The notes beneath the pieces are model-generated. The model worked only from the letters and a program-made list of their open reading frames with translations. It was not told the origin of the DNA and did no database searches. From Actinomadura meyerae (GTDB taxonomy: Bacteria > Actinomycetota > Actinomycetes > Streptosporangiales > Streptosporangiaceae), in NCBI RefSeq assembly GCF_900188445.1, contig NZ_FZOR01000043.1:1-64000 (forward strand): a DNA stretch of 64,000 nucleotides, written 5' to 3'. Both the position numbers and the translations under genes were made by a program. Of this stretch, positions 48,372-56,411 are shown one piece after another (position 1 is the first letter of the stretch; each line of letters starts with the position of its first letter).

Positions 48372-50789
48372 GTGCGACACCAGACCGCGATCGGGGCGAC
48401 GGTGCTGTCCGTCGGCCTCGCCGTGGCGATGTCCTCCCCCGCCACAGGTGCGGCCACCCGCACCGCCCCCGCGGCACCGGCCAAGCCGGACCCCCGCACC
48501 GTCGCCGCCGCCTCGGCCGACCGCCTGGTCGCGGCGAAGCCCACCGCGTTCAAGAAGGCCCCCCGGGACAGGATCGTCCGGCGCGGCGTCGTCTCGGGCC
48601 TGCGCGGCCTCCAGTACGTCCAGTACGAGCGCACCTATGACGGCCTGCCCGTGTACGGGGGCGACTTCGTCGTCACCACGAACGCGAGCGGCGGCGTCCT
48701 GAGCACATCCGTCGACCAGACCAAGACGCTCGACGTGTCGACCAAGGCGACCGTCAGCGCGGCGCAGGCGGCCGCCACCGCGCGCGCCAAGGTGACCACG
48801 GTCGAGAGCGCGTCCAAGCCCCGCCTGATGGTGCTCGCCGAAGGGTCGGGACGGCTCGTCTACGAGACCGTCGTCAGCGGCACGCGGAAGAACGCTCCGA
48901 CGAAGCTGCACGTGCTCGTCGACGCCAGGACCGGCAAGGTCGCCAGGACGTGGGACGAGGTCCGCGACGCCGCCGACGACCAGAGCCACTACCACGGCAC
49001 CGTCGACCTCAGCACGGCCGCGACGTCCATGACGGACCCGCAGCGGTCCGGCATCCGGTGCGGCGGCCAGAACGGCGCCACCTACACCGGCACCGACAGC
49101 GCCTGGGGCAACGGGAGCGGCACCAACCTGGAGACCGCCTGCGTCGACGCCCTGTACGCCGTGCAGAAGGAATGGGACATGCTGGGCCAGTGGCTCGGCC
49201 GCAACGGCATCAACGGCAACGGCGGCGGCTTCCCGCTCCGCGTCGGCCTGAACCAGGCCAACGCCTTCTGGAACGGCAGCTACACCAACTTCGGCCGCAA
49301 CCAGGCCGGCACCAAGCAGGCGACGTCCGTGGACGTCGTCGGGCACGAGAACGGCCACGCCGTCTTCACCACGACGCCCGGCGGGGACGGCGGCGGCAGC
49401 GGCAACGAGAAGGGCGGCATGAACGAGTCGGCCGGCGACATCTTCGGCGCGCTGACCGAGCACTTCATGAACGAGCCGTCCAACCTCGACCCGCCGGACT
49501 ACCTGGTCGGCGAGGAGGTCGACCTGGTCGGCTCCGGCCCGATCCGCAACATGTACAACCCGCAGGCGCTCGGCGACCCGAACTGCTACTCCTCGCAGAT
49601 CCCGAACACCGAGGTGCACGCGGCGGCCGGTCCGCAGAACCACTGGTTCTACCTGCTGGCCGAGGGCTCGAACCCGACCAACGGCAACCCGTCCAGCCCG
49701 ACCTGCAACGGCTCCACCGTGACCGGCATCGGCATCCGGAAGGCCGGCCAGATCTTCATGGGCGGGCTCAACCGCAAGGTCACCAGCTGGAGCCACGCCC
49801 GCGCGCGCGTCGCGACCGTCAGCGCGGCGCTGGAGCTGTTCCCCGGCTCGCCGACCGAGTGCAACGCGGTCAAGGCGGCCTGGAGCGCGATCAACGTGCC
49901 CGCGCAGAGCGGAGAGGCGGCCTGCGGCACCCAGCAGCAGAACGACTTCTCGCTGGCGCTGAACCCCGGCTCGGGCAACGTCCAGGCCGGCGGGTCCGCG
50001 ACCGTGACCGTCAGCACCGCCGTCACCGGCGGCAGCGCGCAGCAGGTGGCGCTGTCGGCGACGAGCAGCCCGTCCGGCCCGACCGCGTCGTTCTCCCCGA
50101 GCACGGTCACGGCCGGGCAGTCGGCCACGATGACCGTCCGCGTCCCGGCGGGCACCGCCGACGGGACGTACCGGATCACCGTGCTCGGTGACGGCGCCTC
50201 CGTCGACCGCACCGCGACCTACACGCTCACGGTCGGGAACGGCTCGCCCGGCGGGACCGTCTTCGCCGACGACTTCGAGAGCAGCCGGGGCTGGACGGTG
50301 AACCCGGACGGCACCGACACCGCCACCGCGGGCGCCTGGGAGCGCGGCACCCCGCAGCCGACGAGCTGGTCCGGCATCAGCCTCCAACTCGCCGCGGCGG
50401 GCGGCGGCGCCGACCTCGTCACCGGCGCGGGCGCCGGGACGGACGCGGGCACCTACGACGTCGACGGCGGCGTCACGACCGCCAGGTCCCCGGCGATCAG
50501 CCTGCCCAGCGGAACCCTCACGCTGAGCTTCAACTGGTACCTCGCCCACCTCGACAACAGCTCGACGGACGACTACCTGCGCGTCCGCGTAGTCGGCTCG
50601 TCCGGCACCAGCACGGTGCTGAACCAGAGCGGCGCGATGGCCGACCGGGCCGGCGCGTGGCAGACGGCGACGTACAACCTGTCCGCGTACGCCGGCCAGT
50701 CCGTCCGCATCGTGGTCGAGGCGGCCGACAACGGCACCGGCAGCCTCGTCGAGGCCGGCCTCGACAACATCAAGATCACCCAGTCCTGA
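48372..50789 (+). CDS. Secreted M4-family (thermolysin-like) metallopeptidase with C-terminal beta domain
   Basis: An 805-residue protein starting at GTG 48372, 7 nt after GGAAGGAG; the frame continues upstream. Signal peptide (GATVLSVGLAVAMSSPATGA), FTP-type propeptide (YVQYERTYDGLPVYGGDFVV), then the catalytic domain with zinc site HENGH (His325, Glu326, His329), third ligand Glu352 in GGMNESAGD, and transition-state His in EVHAAAGPQNHWFY. Two C-terminal beta modules follow: an Ig-like one (residues about 530-620) and a jelly-roll-like one (about 630-805). The latter is shared with the M28 peptidase at 50862. Confidence 0.9.
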   Translation: MRHQTAIGATVLSVGLAVAMSSPATGAATRTAPAAPAKPDPRTVAAASADRLVAAKPTAFKKAPRDRIVRRGVVSGLRGLQYVQYERTYDGLPVYGGDFVVTTNASGGVLSTSVDQTKTLDVSTKATVSAAQAAATARAKVTTVESASKPRLMVLAEGSGRLVYETVVSGTRKNAPTKLHVLVDARTGKVARTWDEVRDAADDQSHYHGTVDLSTAATSMTDPQRSGIRCGGQNGATYTGTDSAWGNGSGTNLETACVDALYAVQKEWDMLGQWLGRNGINGNGGGFPLRVGLNQANAFWNGSYTNFGRNQAGTKQATSVDVVGHENGHAVFTTTPGGDGGGSGNEKGGMNESAGDIFGALTEHFMNEPSNLDPPDYLVGEEVDLVGSGPIRNMYNPQALGDPNCYSSQIPNTEVHAAAGPQNHWFYLLAEGSNPTNGNPSSPTCNGSTVTGIGIRKAGQIFMGGLNRKVTSWSHARARVATVSAALELFPGSPTECNAVKAAWSAINVPAQSGEAACGTQQQNDFSLALNPGSGNVQAGGSATVTVSTAVTGGSAQQVALSATSSPSGPTASFSPSTVTAGQSATMTVRVPAGTADGTYRITVLGDGASVDRTATYTLTVGNGSPGGTVFADDFESSRGWTVNPDGTDTATAGAWERGTPQPTSWSGISLQLAAAGGGADLVTGAGAGTDAGTYDVDGGVTTARSPAISLPSGTLTLSFNWYLAHLDNSSTDDYLRVRVVGSSGTSTVLNQSGAMADRAGAWQTATYNLSAYAGQSVRIVVEAADNGTGSLVEAGLDNIKITQS

Positions 50790-50805
50790 CCCGCCCCCCG
50801 CACGC

Positions 50806-50840
50806 GGCCCGTGACGGGGCCCGCTCCCCCGTCACGGGCC
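50806..50840. terminator. 14-bp perfect stem-loop between two peptidase genes
   Basis: GGCCCGTGACGGGG and CCCCGTCACGGGCC pair around a 7-nt loop, 17 nt after the M4 stop and 22 nt before the M28 start. It would end or attenuate the first transcript, so the M28 gene may be expressed at a lower level by read-through. Confidence 0.75.
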
Positions 50841-50861
50841 GTTCCTTCCCCAGGAGGACCT

Positions 50862-52409
50862 ATGAGATCCCGCACCCTGGCGGTGCTCGGGGCGGCGGCC
50901 CTGACCGCGTCCGCCCTGCTGCCCGGCGCCTCCGCGTCGGCCGCCCCCGCCGCACCCAGCGCCCCCGCGGCCCCGGCGGTTCTGGCGGCCCCCGACATCC
51001 CCCTCGCCAACGTCAAGGCGCACCTGTCGCAACTCCAGAGCATCGCGAGCGCCAACGGCGGCAACCGCGCCCACGGCCGTCCCGGCTACCGGGCCTCGCT
51101 CGACTACGTGAAGGGCAAGCTGGACGCGGCCGGCTTCCAGACCACCGTCCAGTCGTTCTCGCGCAGCGGCGCGACCGGCTACAACCTGATCGCCGACTGG
51201 CCCGGCGGCGACGCCGACGACGTCCTGATGACGGGCGCGCACCTCGACAGCGTCACCGCCGGACCCGGCATCAACGACAACGGCTCCGGCACCGCCGCGG
51301 TCCTGGAGACCGCGCTCGCCGTCGCCCGCGCCGGCCACACGCCGTCCCGCCACCTGCGGTTCGCCTGGTGGGGCGCCGAGGAGCTCGGGCTCGTCGGGTC
51401 GACGTACTACGTCGGCGACCTGCCCGCGGGCGAGCGGTCGAAGATCACCGGTTATCTGAACTTCGACATGGTCGGCTCCCCGAACCCCGGCTACTTCGCC
51501 TACGACGGGGACGGCTCGTCCGGCAGCGGCGGCCCGGCCGGGTCCGCCGAGATCGAGCGGGTGCTGCGCGCCTACTTCACGACGCTCGGCGTGCCCGTCC
51601 AGGACACCGCGTTCGACGGGCGGTCCGACTACGGGCCGTTCATCCGCGCGGGCATCCCGGCGGGCGGGCTGTTCACCGGCGCCGAGGGACGCAAGACCTC
51701 CCAGCAGGCGCAACTGTGGGGCGGCCAGGCGGGCGTCGCGTTCGACCGCTGCTACCACTCGTCCTGCGACACCACGTCCAACATCAGCGACACCGCGCTG
51801 GACCGGAACGCCGACGCCATCGCCCACGCCGTCTGGACGCTCGGCGGCGACGGCGGGACGCAGGAACCGCCCGGCGACACCGTCTACAGCGACGACCTAG
51901 AGACCGACAAGGGCTGGACGGTGAACCCGGACGGCACCGACACCGCCACCGCGGGCGCCTGGCAGCGCGGCACCCCGCAGCCGACGAGCTGGTCCGGCAT
52001 CAGCCTCCAGCTCGCCGCCGCAGGCGGCAGCGGCGCGCTCGTCACGGGCGCCGCGGCCGGGAGCGACGCCGGGACCCACGACCTCGACGGCGGGACGAGC
52101 ACCGCCCGCTCGGCGCCGATCGCGCTCCCGGCCGGGGCGAGGACGCTGTCGTTCTCCTGGTACTTCGCCCACCTCGACAACAGCTCGGCGGACGACCGGT
52201 ACCGGGTGCGGGTCGTCGGGCCGAACGGGTCCACGACCGTGCTGGACCAGGCGGGCGCGGCGGCGAACCGCGCCGGGTCCTGGCAGACGCGGACGGCGGA
52301 CGTCTCGGGGTACGCCGGGCAGACCGTCCGCATCGTCGTGGAGGCCGCCGACGCGGGCTCCGGCAGCCTCGTCGAGGCCGGCCTCGACAACCTCGCGATC
52401 ACCACATAG
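50862..52409 (+). CDS. Secreted M28-family aminopeptidase with C-terminal beta domain
   Basis: A 515-residue protein resembling the Streptomyces griseus aminopeptidase. Signal peptide ends near ASASAAPA. The two-zinc site is in GAHLDSVTAGPGINDNGSG (His, Asp), WGAEELGLVGS (catalytic and bridging Glu), FDMVGS (Asp) and CYHSSCDT (His). A C-terminal domain of about 170 residues (from SDDLETDKGW) copies that of the M4 peptidase. AGGAGG lies 5 nt before ATG 50862. The two enzymes probably cooperate: endopeptidase then aminopeptidase. Confidence 0.92.
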   Translation: MRSRTLAVLGAAALTASALLPGASASAAPAAPSAPAAPAVLAAPDIPLANVKAHLSQLQSIASANGGNRAHGRPGYRASLDYVKGKLDAAGFQTTVQSFSRSGATGYNLIADWPGGDADDVLMTGAHLDSVTAGPGINDNGSGTAAVLETALAVARAGHTPSRHLRFAWWGAEELGLVGSTYYVGDLPAGERSKITGYLNFDMVGSPNPGYFAYDGDGSSGSGGPAGSAEIERVLRAYFTTLGVPVQDTAFDGRSDYGPFIRAGIPAGGLFTGAEGRKTSQQAQLWGGQAGVAFDRCYHSSCDTTSNISDTALDRNADAIAHAVWTLGGDGGTQEPPGDTVYSDDLETDKGWTVNPDGTDTATAGAWQRGTPQPTSWSGISLQLAAAGGSGALVTGAAAGSDAGTHDLDGGTSTARSAPIALPAGARTLSFSWYFAHLDNSSADDRYRVRVVGPNGSTTVLDQAGAAANRAGSWQTRTADVSGYAGQTVRIVVEAADAGSGSLVEAGLDNLAITT

Positions 52410-52459
52410 CCGCAGGCAGACGGCCGGTTTCAGTGTTTTCCACGAGGCCGTTCACACAA

Positions 52460-52516
52460 TTGAAAATCCAGTGCGGAATGGATCCGTTGACACCCCACCG
52501 GCCGCCGCGATGCACT
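52460..52516. promoter_or_regulatory. Conserved DNA element, copy 2, downstream of the M28 peptidase
   Basis: The second copy of the element at 48188, same orientation: 26 of 32 positions are identical across 52460-52491, then TGCACT at 52511-52516. It lies 51 nt beyond the M28 stop. Besides this and the hairpin at 52626, I see nothing in 52410-52779 apart from GC-rich repeats of GGGCGGACCGG type. Confidence 0.6.
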
Positions 52517-52625
52517 GCTGAACAGCCCGTCCCCCATCCCCAGGGCTGACAGTCGGCGGACGCACGGAACGAATCTCGGCCCGGACCGTGCCGCCCGCCA
52601 CCGGGGTCCCCGCCCCCCGCCCGGT

Positions 52626-52669
52626 CCCCGGGCGGTCCTGCTTCAGTTCCCAGGCAGGACCGCCCGGGG
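52626..52669. terminator. 16-bp perfect stem-loop
   Basis: CCCCGGGCGGTCCTGC (52626-52641) pairs with GCAGGACCGCCCGGGG (52654-52669) over a 12-nt loop, 217 nt after the M28 stop. The likely terminator of the peptidase transcript and an insulator for the small gene that follows. Confidence 0.7.
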
Positions 52670-52779
52670 GCCATTGCCTTTCTCCGGGCGGGCCGGTCTT
52701 CGGGCAGACCGATCTTTGGGCGGACCGGCTGCGCCGCCGGGCGGGCCGGTTGTCGGGGGCGGGGAGTAAGAATGGGGGC

Positions 52780-52998
52780 ATGTGCCGCAGCATCAAGACG
52801 CTCCGCCCGCCGTACGCCGAGGACGTCACCGACGAGGACGTCCGCGCGGCGGCGCTCCAGTACGTCCGCAAGATCTCCGGGTTCCGCGCGCCCGCCGCCC
52901 ACAACGCCGAGGCGTTCGAGCGGGCCGTCGCGGAGATCGCCCAGAGCACCGCCGCCCTCCTCGAGACCCTGGAGGTCCGGGGAGGGCGGGCGAGCTGA
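52780..52998 (+). CDS. DUF2277-family protein
   Basis: A 72-residue protein: MCRSIKTLRPPY, then a helical region (VRAAALQYVRKISGFRAPA, FERAVAEIAQSTAALLETL). MCRSIK.LR and the KISG segment are the DUF2277 signature. Start ATG 52780 opens exactly at the conserved MCR. It is convergent with asd with only 13 nt between stops. Function unknown. Confidence 0.85.
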   Translation: MCRSIKTLRPPYAEDVTDEDVRAAALQYVRKISGFRAPAAHNAEAFERAVAEIAQSTAALLETLEVRGGRAS

Positions 52999-53011
52999 GG
53001 CCGGCCGGCGC

Positions 53012-54031
53012 CTACTCGGCGGCGACCAGCTCGGCGATCTGGACGGTGTTCAGCGCGGCCCCCTTGCGGAGGTTGTCGCCGGAGCAGAACAGGGCGAGGC
53101 CGTTCTCCACGGTCTCGTCGCGGCGGATGCGGCCCACGTAGGTGGGGTCCTGCCCGGCCGCCTGCAGCGGGGTCGGGACGTCCGCGAGGACGACCCCCGG
53201 CGCGCCGGCGAGCAGCTCGCTCGCGCGCTCCGGGCTGATCGGCCGGTCGAAGCGGGCGTTGACCTGGAGCGAGTGCCCGGTGAACACCGGGACGCGGACG
53301 CAGGTACCGGACACCTTCAGGTCCGGGATCTCCAGGATCTTGCGGCTCTCGTTGCGGAGCTTCTGCTCCTCGTCGGTCTCGGCGAGGCCGTCGTCCACGA
53401 TGGAGCCCGCCATCGGCAGGACGTTGAACGCGATCGGCCGGACGTAGACCGACGGCTCCGGGAAGTCGGCGGCGGAGCCGGAGTGGGTGAGCGCGTCCGC
53501 CCCCTGCACGACCTTGGTCGCCTGGTCGTGCAGCTCGGCGACGCCCGCGAGGCCGCTGCCGGACACGGCCTGGTAGGTCGACACCACGAGCGCGGTCAGC
53601 CCGGCCTCCGCGTGCAGCGGACGCAGCACCGGCATCGCCGCCATCGTGGTGCAGTTCGGGTTCGCGATGATGCCCTTCGGGCGGTTCACCGCGGCGTGCG
53701 GGTTGACCTCGGCGACGACGAGCGGGACGTCCGGGTCCATCCGCCAGCCGGAGGAGTTGTCGATCACGACCGCGCCGGCGGCGGCGACCTTCGGCGCGAG
53801 CGCCTTGGACGTCGTCTTCCCCGCGGAGAACAGCACGATGTCGAGGCCGGTGTAGTCGGCGGCGGCCGCGTCCTCGACGGTGATCTCGGTACCGTTCCAC
53901 GGGAGCGTGCGCCCCGCGGACCGCGCCGAGGCGAACAGCCGCAGCTCGTCCACCGGGAATCCGCGCTCGGCCAGGATTTCGAGCATCTTGGCCCCGACCT
54001 GTCCGGTGGCCCCGACGATGCCGACTCTCAT
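53012..54031 (-). CDS. asd: Aspartate-semialdehyde dehydrogenase
   Basis: A 339-residue enzyme: NADP motif VGATGQVGAKM at the N-terminus, catalytic Cys127 in IIANPNCTTM, His in VPVFTGHSLQVN, and the substrate Arg segment SGTCVRVPV. It reduces aspartyl phosphate to aspartate semialdehyde, the branch point to lysine/diaminopimelate, threonine and methionine. AGAGGGAG precedes ATG 54031. The aspartokinase gene that commonly lies upstream in actinomycetes is not present within the window. Confidence 0.93.
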   Translation of the reverse strand: MRVGIVGATGQVGAKMLEILAERGFPVDELRLFASARSAGRTLPWNGTEITVEDAAAADYTGLDIVLFSAGKTTSKALAPKVAAAGAVVIDNSSGWRMDPDVPLVVAEVNPHAAVNRPKGIIANPNCTTMAAMPVLRPLHAEAGLTALVVSTYQAVSGSGLAGVAELHDQATKVVQGADALTHSGSAADFPEPSVYVRPIAFNVLPMAGSIVDDGLAETDEEQKLRNESRKILEIPDLKVSGTCVRVPVFTGHSLQVNARFDRPISPERASELLAGAPGVVLADVPTPLQAAGQDPTYVGRIRRDETVENGLALFCSGDNLRKGAALNTVQIAELVAAE

Positions 54032-54241
54032 GCCGCTCCCTCTGGTAGTTCGCTTGACCTCGGCGAGTCTGCCCAGGTCGATGGCAGGACGTCCAGGCAA
54101 TAACCCTACGTGGAAGGGTCAACCCCTCCTTAACGGTGCCCTACCCCCGGGGACGACCCCTGACCGGGCATGGGGACTCTCAGGGGTGAATCAGGGCGAA
54201 TCCGGATGTCGTACCGGCGAGGTGATGGGCATGCTCTAGGC

Positions 54242-54562
54242 ATGGACATGGAGAAGAACACCAGCCCCGCGAAGAAGCTCACCCGCACCAAGGACGGCCG
54301 GATGGTCGCCGGCGTCTGCTCCGGCGCCGCCGAGTACCTCGGCGTCGACGCCAACATCCTCCGCGTGGGGCTCGCCGTCTTCACGGTCTTCGGCGGCGCG
54401 GGCCTCGCCCTCTACATCATCGGCTGGCTGCTGATCCCCGAGGAGGGCGCGCCCACGTCGATCGCCGAGGACCTGTTCAAGAAGGCGAGCGACTCCCCGA
54501 CCGTCCAGGACGCCGTCCACAAGACCAAGGAGGCGGTCAACAAGAACCGCACCACGGTCTGA
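54242..54562 (+). CDS. PspC-domain membrane protein
   Basis: A 106-residue protein. The PspC domain is KKLTRTKDGRMVAGVCSGAAEYLGVD, followed by the helix LRVGLAVFTVFGGAGLALYIIGWLLIPEE, and a charged amphipathic C-terminus (LFKKASDSPTVQDAVHKTKEAVNKN). Such proteins act in envelope-stress signalling. Start ATG 54242, with an alternative at 54248. It is convergent with the MFS gene, with the tandem repeat 54563-54614 between. Confidence 0.88.
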   Translation: MDMEKNTSPAKKLTRTKDGRMVAGVCSGAAEYLGVDANILRVGLAVFTVFGGAGLALYIIGWLLIPEEGAPTSIAEDLFKKASDSPTVQDAVHKTKEAVNKNRTTV

Positions 54563-54614
54563 GGCGCCGGGGCGACCCCTACGGCGCCGGGGCGACCCGC
54601 CTACGGCGCAGGGG
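54563..54614. repeat. Tandem repeat of about 20-22 bp across the MFS stop codon
   Basis: GGCGCCGGGGCGACCC-CTAC (54563-54582) is repeated as a 22-bp copy (54583-54604) and a partial third (54605-54614). The CTA of the second copy (54601-54603) is the TAG stop of the minus-strand MFS gene. Confidence 0.85.
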
Positions 54615-55941
54615 CGGAGCGCCGCGCCCCGGCGGCCATGCCGTCGCCGCCCGCGTCCGCCGGCGGGGCGACCGCGACGGGGTTGCCGCGCGTCCCGGCG
54701 ATCACGGTGCCGCGGACCTGGTTCCAGCCGAGCGTCAGCATCGCCGCGGCGGTCAGGCCGAGCAGGCCCGCGAGCGCGACCACCGTCTCCGGCCCGAGGA
54801 CCTGCGCGGCGGCGCCGCCCGCGAGGATCCCGGCGCCCTGGCCCGCGAGGATGCCGGACTGCGCGAGCCCGAACGCCTGCCCCCGCCCGGACGCCGGCAC
54901 CGCGGCCACGAACGCGGTGTTCGCCACCAACTGGTAGGCGCTGCCGACCCCGGACAGCGCCCACAGGCCGACCACCCACCACAGCGGGGGATGGAGGCCC
55001 GCGCCGACCAGCGGCAGGCAGGCCAGCATCGACATCCACCCCATGACGTGCAGCCGGTTCGCCGGACGGACGAACCGGCTGAACAGCACCGAGCCGACCA
55101 CCATCCCCGTCGGCATCGCCGCCAGCAGCAGCCCGGCGGTGACCGCGCCGCCGCCGAACGTCGCCGCGTACGGGACTGCCAGCCCCTCGGGGATCACGTA
55201 GAACGCGCACAGCCACGCGAACAGCACCAGCGACCGCAGCACCGGGTCGCCGAACACGAGGCGCGCGCCGTCCCGCGTCCCGCGCAGCAGGCCCAGCGCC
55301 TGCCGCTCCCGGCGGCGCGGCGCCTCCCGCCGCCGCAGCCCGCCGATCAGGATGACGGCGGACGCGCCGAACGTCAGCGCGTCCAGCGCGAGGGCCTCGT
55401 AGGTGCCGACGACCGCGACGACCGCGCCGCCCGCCAGGAAGCCGACCACCTGGGTGACCTGGTGGGTGACGTTCGCGATCGCGGAGCCCGCCACATATCT
55501 GTCACCCTCCAGGACGTCCGGCATGACGGCGGCGCGGGCGGCGGAGAACGGCGTCCCCAGCAGGACGATCAGGAACACCAGCCCCGACAGCGCCGCGACG
55601 GGCATCGCCACCAGCGCCATCACCGCGACCAGCGCCGCCCGCAGCACGTCGCAGACGACCATGACGGTGCGCCGCGGGAACAGGTCGGCCAGCCCGGACA
55701 GCACCGGGCCGCCCAGGATCGGCGGCAGGTAGGTCAGCGCGTAGACCAGGGCCGTGAGCAGCGTCGACTTCGTGTGGTCGTACACGAGAACCGCCAGCGC
55801 GACCTGCGCCAACTGGTCCCCCATGTACGACAGCGCTTGGGCCAGCCAGAGGGCACGGAACTCCTTCACCGCGAAGACCTCGCGGTAGGTCGCCTGCTCC
55901 TCGGGCGGCCGACGATGCCGGCCCGTCTGCCTTCCCGCCAC
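54601..55941 (-). CDS. MFS transporter, MFS_3/enterobactin-exporter-like
   Basis: A 446-residue, 12-helix protein. Start region FAVKEFRALWLAQALSYMGDQLAQVALAVLVYD is split by the first helix; the A-motif loop is GLADLFPRRTVMVVCDVLR. A long central cytoplasmic loop has RRREAPRRRERQALGLLRGTRDG. The group exports small molecules such as siderophores or macrolides, but many members are unassigned. No regulator adjacent. Confidence 0.83.
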   Translation of the reverse strand: MAGRQTGRHRRPPEEQATYREVFAVKEFRALWLAQALSYMGDQLAQVALAVLVYDHTKSTLLTALVYALTYLPPILGGPVLSGLADLFPRRTVMVVCDVLRAALVAVMALVAMPVAALSGLVFLIVLLGTPFSAARAAVMPDVLEGDRYVAGSAIANVTHQVTQVVGFLAGGAVVAVVGTYEALALDALTFGASAVILIGGLRRREAPRRRERQALGLLRGTRDGARLVFGDPVLRSLVLFAWLCAFYVIPEGLAVPYAATFGGGAVTAGLLLAAMPTGMVVGSVLFSRFVRPANRLHVMGWMSMLACLPLVGAGLHPPLWWVVGLWALSGVGSAYQLVANTAFVAAVPASGRGQAFGLAQSGILAGQGAGILAGGAAAQVLGPETVVALAGLLGLTAAAMLTLGWNQVRGTVIAGTRGNPVAVAPPADAGGDGMAAGARRSAPAP

Positions 55942-56037
55942 GCACGCTCCAGTTCAGTCCGCCCCGTACCGGGCGCCCTCCCCTATTAACTCACGCTGCG
56001 TGGCAGTCGCGTGACCTACAGTACGCAATTCCTTGCG

Positions 56038-56376
56038 TCAGTATCCGAGTTCGTGCAACTTCCCGTCATCGATGCCGAAGTGGTGGGCGATCTCGTGCAC
56101 GACCGTTATCCGGACTTCTTCCACCACGTCCTCCGGGGTGTCACAAATCCGGAGGATCTCCCTGCGGTAGATCGAAATGTGATCGGGCAGGACGCCTGCG
56201 TACCAGTCCCCCCGCTCCGTCAGGGGTACGCCTTGGTACAGGCCGAGCAGGCCGCGCTCCGGCGCGTCGTCCTCCACGACGATGACGACGTTGCGCATGT
56301 GGGCGGTCAGCTCGGGTGGGATGGTGTCGAGGGCCTCGGCCACGAGGTCCTCGAACTCATCGCGCGACAACTCCAT
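56038..56376 (-). CDS. Small zincin-like metallopeptidase (DUF1025 family)
   Basis: A 112-residue protein with the MELSRDEFEDLVAEALDTIP start and the zinc motif VVHEIAHHFGID (HExxH followed by HFG), the signature of the small minimal zincins found throughout actinobacteria. Expected third ligand Asp/His is at DDGKLHELGY. It is cytoplasmic (no signal). ATG 56376 is preferred as it opens at the conserved MELS; the frame runs further upstream. The divergent metallophosphoesterase begins 35 nt away. Confidence 0.87.
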   Translation of the reverse strand: MELSRDEFEDLVAEALDTIPPELTAHMRNVVIVVEDDAPERGLLGLYQGVPLTERGDWYAGVLPDHISIYRREILRICDTPEDVVEEVRITVVHEIAHHFGIDDGKLHELGY

Positions 56377-56411
56377 CACACCGTCGATTCTGCTCGATAG
56401 AAGGGAAACCC

